Positions 57,199 to 64,000 of a stretch of DNA of 64,000 nucleotides are shown in pieces. The notes under the pieces were generated by a model. It was not told where the DNA came from. It saw only the letters and a list, made by a program, of their open reading frames with translations, and made no database searches. The translations under genes and the position numbers were made by a program. The DNA comes from CAWFLT01 sp963816795 (GTDB taxonomy: Bacteria > Acidobacteriota > Vicinamibacteria > Vicinamibacterales > SCN-69-37): positions 62,001 to 126,000 of the forward strand of contig CAWFLT010000017.1 in assembly GCA_963816795.1 (NCBI GenBank), read 5' to 3'. Numbering within the stretch: the stretch's first letter is position 1; the number at the start of each line of letters is the position of its first letter.

Positions 57199-60100
57199 CT
57201 ATTGTTTGGTGATCGTTTCGTCCAGATTCAGGATCGTGCTCGCGACGACGGTCCAGGCCGCGAGTGTCGCGGGATCGACGCGCGGATCGCGGGCGGACTC
57301 GCCGACGCTCACGAGCTTCAGTGCCGCCTGCCGGTCGCGACCGAACGTCGCCAGTTGCCTTCGGAGGAGGGCGCTGAGCACGCCGCGCTCCTTGTCGGTC
57401 GGCATCCGCGCGGTGGCGAGGCGAAAGGCGAGATCCAGGCGGGCGCGGTCGTTCTTCGGACCTGCGAGCAGCACGCGTTGCGCCATCGCGCGCGCGGCTT
57501 CGACATACGTCGGATCGTTCATCAGCACGAGCGCTTGCAGCGGCGTGTTGGTCAGCGCACGACGAGCCGTGCACTTCTCGCGATCGGGCGCATCGAAGGT
57601 GGCCAGGGACGCCGGCGGCACGGTGCGCTTCCAGAAGGTGTACATGCCGCGCCGGTACAGATCCTTGCCGTGACTTTGTTCGTACGCCTGCGCGGAGAAT
57701 CCCTCGCCGAACGCCATCTCTTCCCACAACCCGCCCGGTTGATACGGGAAGACGCTCGGTCCGCCGATGTCGCCGTTCAGCAGACCCGACGCCGCCAGCG
57801 CCGTGTCGCGAATCATCTCCGCCGGTAAACGCAACGCGCGACGCTCGTGCCAGCAGCCGGTTCTCGGGATCTTTTTCCAGCAGGGCGGCTGTCACTTTCG
57901 ACGACTGCCGATAGGTCGCCGAGGTCACGATCAGCCGTTGCATCGCGCGCGTGTCCCAGCCGGTGCGGATGAACTCGGTCGCCAGCCAGTCGAGCAGCTC
58001 GGGATGCACCGGCGGCTCGCCCTGCACGCCAAAATCTTCCTGCGTCTTGACGATGCCGGTGCCGAAGTACATCTGCCAGAAGCGATTGACCGCCACACGC
58101 GCGGTCAGCGGGTGGGCCGGGTCGACCAGCCACTTCGCCAGCGAGAGACGTGTGGCGGCCGCATCCTTCGGCAGCGGCGGCAGCATCGCCGGCACGCCCG
58201 GCTGCACCTTCTCGGTCTGATTGCGATAGTCGCCGCGCGCCAGCACGAACGTCTCGCGCGGCTTCGCCAGCTCGCTCATCACCATCGCCGTCGGAATCTG
58301 GCGGTCGAGATCCTGCTTCTCGAGGCGAAGCGCCTTCAGCTCGCTGTGCGCCGTCCGCAGCGCCTCCGGCGCGGCGTACGTCAAGAAGTAGTCACGGACC
58401 TCCGCGACCTCGGCCGGGGTTCGCTTGCCGGTCACGCCCGAGACGATCGCGCGCGGGACATCGTCCACCGCCAACTGGCGGATCTGATCGACCGGCAGGA
58501 CGCGGCGGTACAGGCGCAAATCGTCGATCTCTCCGACGAAAGGCGTACCGAGCGCCTTGCTGCCGATCCGGAGCGGCGCGTCGGTGGCCATCGGACCGCT
58601 GAGCGAATCCTGCAGTACCTCCGTGTCGAACGGCTTGCCGTCAACGTAGAGGCGCAGCCCGGAGGCCTTGCCGGATCCGTCGTAGGTCAGCGCGATGTGA
58701 TACCAGTCACCCAGCCTGAGCCGTTCACGCGTGCGGATCCGCAGGCCATCACCGGGCGCGTCGGACGAGACCGCGATCGTCAACCGGGCCGCCCAGCGCT
58801 GGATCCCGACCAGCGCCACGTCGTCGAAGTTCCACTCGTACCCGCGGCGGCGCTGACCGTTGTCCAGTTTCTGAAACACCGCCATCGGGAGATTGCCGCG
58901 GCCGCGCAACCAGACCGCCAGGCTGAACGTGTCGGCACGATCGAATGCGCCGACCGTGCCGAAGCTGACTTCGGTGTCCCCGTCGAACGAAGCGGCGCGC
59001 CCGATCCGGCCGGTCCCGAACGTCGGATCGCCGGCGACCGTCCGGCCGTGCTGATAGCGTCCCGACAGGTCGGAGAAGCTGCCGTCGAGCTCGTAGTGCG
59101 CCGTCAGCCCGTCGATCGCGCCCGCCGCCGGTGACACGGTCAGCGTCTTCTCCCACTCGCGTTGGAGCGGCGCGACGACGGCGTCGGCGAGCGCGCGGTC
59201 GCGACGCCTGATCGCCGCGTCCAGCTCGTCGATCCGCTTCTGCTGATCGGGCGTCGGCAGCTGCAGAAACGGCGCCGCGTTGCCGGTTCGCCCGTCGAGT
59301 CCGCGCTCGGGCACGTTATTGAAGAACGCGTAGAACTGGTAGAACTCCTTGTGGCTGATCGGATCGAACTTGTGCGAGTGGCACCGCGCACACCCCATCG
59401 TCAATCCCATGAAGGCCGACGAGGTCGCTTCGACGCGATCGATGACGTACTCGACCTGATATTCCTCGGCGATCGCCCCGCCTTCGAAGTTGATCATGTG
59501 ATTGCGGTTGAACCCTGACGCGACCTTCTGCTCACGGGTGGCGTTCGGCAGCAGATCGCCGGCGAGCTGTTCGATCACGAACTGGTCGAAGGACAGGTTG
59601 CGATTGAAGGCGTCGATCACCCAGTCGCGCCACGGCCACATGCCGCGCAGGCTGTCGATGTGGTAGCCGTGCGTGTCGGCGTACCGGGCGGCGTCGAGCC
59701 ACGGCATCGCCATGCGCTCGCCGTAGCGCGGCGACTGCAGCAGCGCATCGACGCGCTTCTCGTACGCGTCCGGGGAACGATCGGCGAGGAACGCGTCGAC
59801 CTCGGCCGGCGTCGGCGGCAACCCGGTCAGGTCGTAGGTCACGCGGCGCAGCAGCGTGATCCGGTCGGCCTCCTCCGATGGCGTCAGCCCTTCACGCTCC
59901 AGACGCGCGAGCACGAACCGATCGATCGCGTTGCGCGCCCAGTTGGATGTGGCAACAGCCGGCAGGTCCGGCCGCGCCGGCGCGACATAGGCCCAGTGGG
60001 TGTCCCACTTCGCGCCTTCGTCGATCCATCGCCGCAGCAGCGCGATCTGATGCGGCGTCAGCGCGTGTCCGGAGTCCGACGGGCGGCATGCGCTCCTGCG

Positions 60101-60419
60101 GATCCGGATGCGTGATGCGCTGGACGAGCATGCTGTCGGCGGCGTTGCCCGGAACGATGACGCCGGCCTCGAGAAACGCGCCCTCGCGGGTGTCGAAATG
60201 AAACTTGGTCTCGCGCTGCTTCTCGTCCGGGCCGTGGCACGCGAAACAGTTGTTCGCCAGGATCGGACGGATGTCGCGGTTGAAGCTGAGGGGAGCCGAA
60301 CCCGGCGCCGAGGCCGGCCGCTGCTGCGCCCGCGCCGCGACGCGCACCGCGCCGGTAGCGACGGCAACGACACACGCGGCCGCGATCGCCACGCCTCCGA
60401 GGCGACCCCCTGAGCGCAT
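57199..60419 (-). pseudogene. DUF1549/DUF1553 protein with c-type haem and LamG domains, two frameshifts
   Basis: ~1070 residues. N-terminus: signal peptide GVAIAAACVVAVATGAVRVA and a haem-binding PSCyt1 domain (SFNRDIRPILANNCFACHGP). Then DUF1549 (VTYDLTGLPPTPAEVDAFLA, DTHGYHIDSLRGMWPWRDWV, MGCARCHSHKFDPISHKEFY), a concanavalin/LamG module (LTAHYELDGSFSDLSGRYQH; LRLYVDGKPFDTEV), and DUF1553 (LAKWLVDPAHPLTARVAVNR; RRALTNTPLQALVLMNDPTY). Breaks near 60078 and 57838. ATG 60419 begins the signal peptide. The pair with DUF1501 suggests a periplasmic complex of unknown substrate. Confidence 0.88.
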
Positions 60420-60433
60420 GGCGACATCATAGC

Positions 60434-60508
60434 CGTGCGGAGTGCGGGGTGCGAGGTGCGGGGAGGGTGCTGGGTGCTGGGTGCTGGGTGCTGGGTGCTG
60501 GGTGCTGG
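60434..60508. repeat. Heptanucleotide tandem repeat
   Basis: Six exact copies of GTGCTGG (60467-60508) preceded by four degenerate copies of GTGCGGG (60434-60461), all with a 7-base period. It lies in the gap upstream of a divergent pair (60419 and 60568). Translated on the opposite strand it gives QHPAPST repeats, which are not a gene. A slippage-prone locus that could vary between strains. Confidence 0.9.
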
Positions 60509-60567
60509 CCGTATAATCCGCCGTCCGGCAGAACAACGATCACACCAACCCGGGCCCAGGAGGCCAG

Positions 60568-60982
60568 ATGGCAGACGCCACGATCGACCAGTTGATCAAC
60601 GTCGAGTCTCAGCTCAGCGCGAAGTTTCGTCGGCGCCGTCATCGGTTTGCTCGCCAATCTTCTCTGGACGTTTTTCCTCGCTCCCCGTTCGCCAACCGGC
60701 GGGGTCGAAGTCGGCACCGTCGGGATCGTGCTGATGGTGATCCAGTTCGGTCTATATATCTGGTATGCGAAGTCGGCAGGCACGGCGGCCAGCGCGATTG
60801 GCGAGGCCGGCTGGAAGTACGTCGTCTGGATCCTGGCCGCGCCGTTCCTGGCGCAACTGCCAATTCCGATTGTCTCCACTCTGATCGCGGCCTCGCCGCT
60901 CGCGATCAAGTTCCTGCTCGGCAGTCAACTCCAGTCGTCGATTCGCTCGAGCACGTTCAACGAGATCCATCGCGACTCGTAG
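60568..60982 (+). pseudogene. Small membrane protein of unknown function, one frameshift
   Basis: 136 residues when one extra T (near 60628) is removed: MADATIDQLINVESQLSAKF followed by VGAVIGLLANLLWTFFLAP, VGTVGIVLMVIQFGLYIWYA, and WKYVVWILAAPFLAQLPIPI, giving three or four membrane segments. AGGAGG sits 4-5 bases before the ATG, so expression is likely. The frameshift lies at CGAAGTTTCG. Its end overlaps that of the converging gene by 26 bases. No family recognised. Confidence 0.7.
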
Positions 60983-62414
60983 GACGGAGCCAGCCAGGCG
61001 GCTGCGCCGGACGCGCGCGCCGGTGGATGAACACGCGGTCGAACAAGGGCGTCGCCGCGCCGCGCACGGTGGCGATGGTCGTCGTGCGCGAGTGCGTCAG
61101 CGGCAGTCCGACCTCAGACGAGATGTCACCGACGAGGGCGCGCGCCTCGTTGTGGAGCAGGACGCCGTCAGGTGCAAGCATCGCGGCGATGTTGGCCAGC
61201 GCGAGCGTCAGCTCCACATCACCCAGATACGGAAAGATGTTGGTCGCCACGATCAGGTCGAATGGCGCGCCTGTGAGGCGCTCGCTGACGACGTCGAACC
61301 GGACGGCGTTGACCGTGCGAACCACCGTCGGATGGAGCCGCAGGGTCTTCACCAGATGGCCGCGGTACTGCTCCGGAACGGCGGCGGGCGCGAGCGGCGT
61401 CGCCGTCGCCTCGCCGAGCTGATCGAAGTAGTGGCGATAGGCCTCGTCGAGGATCAGCGTGTTGCCGTCGCCGATGCCTGTCATCAGCGTGATCGGGACA
61501 TCCCGAGTGCGGTCGGCGCCAAGGGAGGTCACGACGCGGCTGTTGATGTCGCCGGCGACCACGACGAGGTCCTCGAGGCGGGACAGACCCAGCGCCACGA
61601 GCGCGTCGATCACCGCATAGGGTTGGAACGAGCGCGGTGGTCCGACCTCGATCAGCCCGGTGCGCGGCGCCAGATCGAACCCGGGGCCGACAACGAGCAC
61701 GCGCCGGATCCGGCGCGCCGGTTCGGCGGCCTGGATCATCCCGGCGCCGAGGGAGACGAGGTAGCCGGCCTCCACCGCCGAGTCGGTGCTGAGACCGCGT
61801 TCGCGGTACAGGGCCGCGACACGAGCGGCTGAATCCGGATGCGGCGCGACAATGAACTCCTTCTCGTAGAGAAACCGCATCACGCGGACGTACTCGGCCG
61901 CGAGCCACGCGATCGCGGATTGGCCGCCCGGCTCACGGCGGACGACGTCGCGAAAGATCGACAGTCGGCTGTCTGTTGACGGCTGGCTGAGCGCCGCGGC
62001 CAGGGCGCTGAGCCGGCGGGATGCCGCCGCCGGGACTCGAGCGGCGGGAATCGTCTGCCCGCTCAGCCAGCGGGCGCGCTGGTCGTCGTCGAGACTCTCG
62101 GCGAATGATTTCGCGCTGATCGCCGGCTCGATGGGCGGCTCGCCGGTGAAGCGCGTCGACTGCAGGGCGTAGTAGATCAGCGCGTCGAGATCGCCTTCGC
62201 GCAGTCGCGCTTGCGTGCGGCGCGCGTGGTCGGCGCGAAAGCCGTCGAACGCGCGAGCGGTCCCGCCGAGGACGGCCAGCCGGCGTTGCACGGCGGGCAG
62301 CAGGTCGTCCCAGCGTACTGGCCGGGGCTCGTCAGCCACGGCCGCCAGCGAGAGCGCGATCCCGAGCGCAGCGATGAGCCGCGCGCGCCGCGGACGGCCG
62401 CCGCCATCATCCAC
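60957..62414 (-). CDS. Exported protein with class I SAM-methyltransferase-like C-terminus
   Basis: 485 residues. N-terminal hydrophobic leader (RLIAALGIALSLAAVADEP), a mostly helical middle (FLYEKEFIVAPHPDSAARVA, EAGYLVSLGAGMIQA), then a Rossmann-like core: RRVLVVGPGFDLAPRTGLIE (motif I-like), and FDLIVATNIFPYLGDVELTL followed by MLAPDGVLLHNEA (motifs IV-VI, CheR-like). A signal-like leader on a methyltransferase is odd; either the leader is a cytoplasmic-membrane anchor or the domain has another role. Compare the protein at 15115. Confidence 0.7.
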   Translation of the reverse strand: MDDGGGRPRRARLIAALGIALSLAAVADEPRPVRWDDLLPAVQRRLAVLGGTARAFDGFRADHARRTQARLREGDLDALIYYALQSTRFTGEPPIEPAISAKSFAESLDDDQRARWLSGQTIPAARVPAAASRRLSALAAALSQPSTDSRLSIFRDVVRREPGGQSAIAWLAAEYVRVMRFLYEKEFIVAPHPDSAARVAALYRERGLSTDSAVEAGYLVSLGAGMIQAAEPARRIRRVLVVGPGFDLAPRTGLIEVGPPRSFQPYAVIDALVALGLSRLEDLVVVAGDINSRVVTSLGADRTRDVPITLMTGIGDGNTLILDEAYRHYFDQLGEATATPLAPAAVPEQYRGHLVKTLRLHPTVVRTVNAVRFDVVSERLTGAPFDLIVATNIFPYLGDVELTLALANIAAMLAPDGVLLHNEARALVGDISSEVGLPLTHSRTTTIATVRGAATPLFDRVFIHRRARPAQPPGWLRPTSRDGSR

Positions 62415-62520
62415 GCGCGTAGTCTACGCGGTCGGCAGACGGCCGGTTGTGGCGGCGAACCCCCCGGGTGTATAACGGCGGTGCTCGCCCAGCTCGCCGC
62501 AACCGGAGGAGGAAGCGTCG

Positions 62521-64000
62521 ATGAGAACCATGCTGAGGGCGATAGCCTGCCTGGCGGTGCTCCTGACACTGGCCGGGCCCACGTTCGCGCAGGAGTTTCG
62601 CGCCACGGTGACGGGTCGTGTCAGCGACTCGACCGGCGGCCGGATGCCGGGCGTGACGGTCACGATTACCAACACCCAGACCAACGAGGTGATCACCGCG
62701 GTCACCAACGATGAGGGACTTTATACGCTGCCGTTTCTGCGCCCCGGACAATACAAGGTCGCGGCGCAGCTGCAGGGATTCCGCCGGTTCGAGCAGTTGG
62801 TGCAACTCGAAGTCGGCCAGTCGCAAACCGTGAACGTAGCGATGCAGGTCGGCGAGTTGACCGAGGTCGTGACCGTCGTCGCGGAAGCGACCGAGGTGAC
62901 GAAAGCCGATCGCGGTCTCGTCATCGACAACCAGCGCATCACGGAATTGCCGCTGAACGCGCGCAATCCGTTCATGCTGTCGTATCTCTCGCCCGGCATC
63001 ACCTACAACGGGCCGGCGATCTATCAGCGGCCGTTCGACAACGGCGCCATCGCCGACTGGTCGATCAACGGCGGCCAGAACCGGAACAACGAGTTCCTGC
63101 TCGACGGCGCCCCGAACAACTCGATTCAGGGCGGCAACAACATCGCCTATGTCCCGCCGGTGGACGCCGTGCAGGAGTTCAAGATCGTCACCAACAGCTA
63201 CGACGCGCAGTACGGACGCACGGCTGGCGGCGTCATCAACGTGTCGCTCAAATCGGGGACGAACGCATTTCACGGCACGGTGTACGAGTTCGCGCGCCGG
63301 AAAGCCTTTGACTCGAACGAGTATCAGTTCCAGCTGCGGGGAACGCCGAAGCCCGATCACAAACTCGACCAGTACGGCTTTCAGATCGATGGCCCGGTGG
63401 TCCTCCCAGGCGTCTACGACGGACGTGGCAAGACGTTCTTCATGTTCAACTACGAGGGCTACCGGGAAGCCACGCCCAACCCGTCGACCTACACGGTGCC
63501 CGACGAGGCGCAGCTTCGAGGGGACTTCAGCAATCTGCGCAATGCGACAGGACAGCTGATCACCATCTACGATCCGCGCACCGGCCGGCAGGAAGGCAAC
63601 AACTGGGTCCGGGATCCGTTCCTGAACAACGTCATTCCCGCCGATCGCATCGATCCGATGGCGCAGCGTTTCCTGCAGTACTTCCTGCGGCCCAACACGA
63701 CGCCGGCGTCGGGCGATCCGTGGCGCAACAACTTCGCCTTTGCGCCGAACCTCGCCTACGACGACTTCAACAACTACGCGACCAAGTTCGATCAGAACCT
63801 CAGCAACAAGACGCGGATGTTCTTCCGCTACGCCTACAACATGCGCGCCGAGACGCGGTATACGAACGGCATCACGACCGGGCCGGCGCAGGATGGCCAG
63901 TTGCCGCTCGAGCGGACCAACCATACGGGCGTCGCCGACTGGGTCCGGACCATGGGAACGTCGGTCGTCTTCAACGTCCGCGCCGGACTGAATCAGTACC
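62521..64000 (+). CDS. TonB-dependent receptor with Cna/carboxypeptidase-regulatory plug domain, C-terminus off window
   Basis: Open through the right edge, 493 residues visible. GGAGGAGG precedes ATG 62521. Signal peptide RAIACLAVLLTLAGPTFAQ, a carboxypeptidase-regulatory domain (ATVTGRVSDSTGGRMPGVTV, GLYTLPFLRPGQYKVAAQL), a plug domain (EVVTVVAEATEVTKADRGLV, ELPLNARNPFMLSYLSPGI, VDAVQEFKIVTNSYDAQYGR, TAGGVINVSLKSGTNAFHGT), then barrel strands. Oar-like receptors of this type are numerous in Acidobacteria and import large substrates across the outer membrane in a TonB-dependent way. Confidence 0.92.
   Translation, partial: MRTMLRAIACLAVLLTLAGPTFAQEFRATVTGRVSDSTGGRMPGVTVTITNTQTNEVITAVTNDEGLYTLPFLRPGQYKVAAQLQGFRRFEQLVQLEVGQSQTVNVAMQVGELTEVVTVVAEATEVTKADRGLVIDNQRITELPLNARNPFMLSYLSPGITYNGPAIYQRPFDNGAIADWSINGGQNRNNEFLLDGAPNNSIQGGNNIAYVPPVDAVQEFKIVTNSYDAQYGRTAGGVINVSLKSGTNAFHGTVYEFARRKAFDSNEYQFQLRGTPKPDHKLDQYGFQIDGPVVLPGVYDGRGKTFFMFNYEGYREATPNPSTYTVPDEAQLRGDFSNLRNATGQLITIYDPRTGRQEGNNWVRDPFLNNVIPADRIDPMAQRFLQYFLRPNTTPASGDPWRNNFAFAPNLAYDDFNNYATKFDQNLSNKTRMFFRYAYNMRAETRYTNGITTGPAQDGQLPLERTNHTGVADWVRTMGTSVVFNVRAGLNQY

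Noticed and set aside
55790..60430. A single 1546-residue fused DUF1549-DUF1501 protein
   Set aside because: This frame joins two genes through a ~210-residue frameshifted stretch; the DUF1549 C-terminus (57199-57834) and a separate DUF1501 start (57190, with its own Tat leader) show two genes.
62407..63924. 505-residue minus-strand open frame opposite the TonB receptor
   Set aside because: Antisense to a clear TonB-dependent receptor; begins inside that gene.

Overview
The window looks like part of a high-GC Acidobacteriota chromosome, most probably Vicinamibacteria; this is inferred from gene content only. The pointers are two ADOP-type duplicated permeases, one with an acidobacterial PadR regulator, a protein kinase fused to TolB-like propeller repeats, a Cna-plug TonB-dependent receptor, DUF1501 and DUF1549/DUF1553 proteins, and many exported Gfo/Idh/MocA, TIM-barrel, S9 peptidase and carboxypeptidase-regulatory proteins. 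No rRNA, tRNA, CRISPR array, phage or transposase gene was found.

Layout. 1-8.3 kb: PQQ-type sugar dehydrogenase (cut by the left edge), a Phd/VapC toxin-antitoxin pair, a broken Ser/Thr kinase, a broken serine beta-lactamase-like hydrolase and a nucleotidyltransferase. 8.4-12.6 kb: ADOP permease, PadR, AlkX/YcaQ-like glycosylase. 12.7-21.7 kb: exported and membrane proteins, TrmO, and a SelW/Rdx-type selenoprotein with an in-frame UGA next to an APC permease. 21.7-29.5 kb: a deleted kinase/propeller gene, a broken phosphoesterase, a TIM-barrel and a Gfo/Idh/MocA pair, and an alpha/beta hydrolase. 29.8-36 kb: a KaiC-like ATPase overlapping a hybrid histidine kinase, and a second ADOP permease. 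36-47.3 kb: ABC-F ATPase, S9 peptidase, and a cluster of three multi-CxxCH cytochromes plus a partner. 47.8-64 kb: SGNH hydrolase, orphan antitoxin, MetE-like protein, phosphoesterase, SulP transporter, a DUF1549/DUF1501 pair, an exported methyltransferase-like protein and a TonB receptor (cut by the right edge).

The most unusual content lies between and across the genes. (i) Six copies of a ~200-380 bp, lower-GC element made of degenerate heptamers (consensus ATCGGCA) whose second half is the reverse complement of the first, so each copy is one giant imperfect hairpin. (ii) Two further interspersed repeat families, one GC-rich and one of about 190-250 bp, placed mostly at convergent gene ends. 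(iii) A UGA-containing Rdx gene with a SECIS-like hairpin. (iv) About fifteen disrupted genes, most carrying single-base insertions, many of which complete or lengthen a short palindrome; this looks like quasi-palindrome template-switch mutation or a sequencing error that mimics it.

Repeat-derived open frames (peptides rich in NRQS, CRLP or PHPHASG) and long antisense frames were left out. Frameshifted genes are given as one span with type pseudogene; they may be intact in the living cell if the indels are assembly errors.
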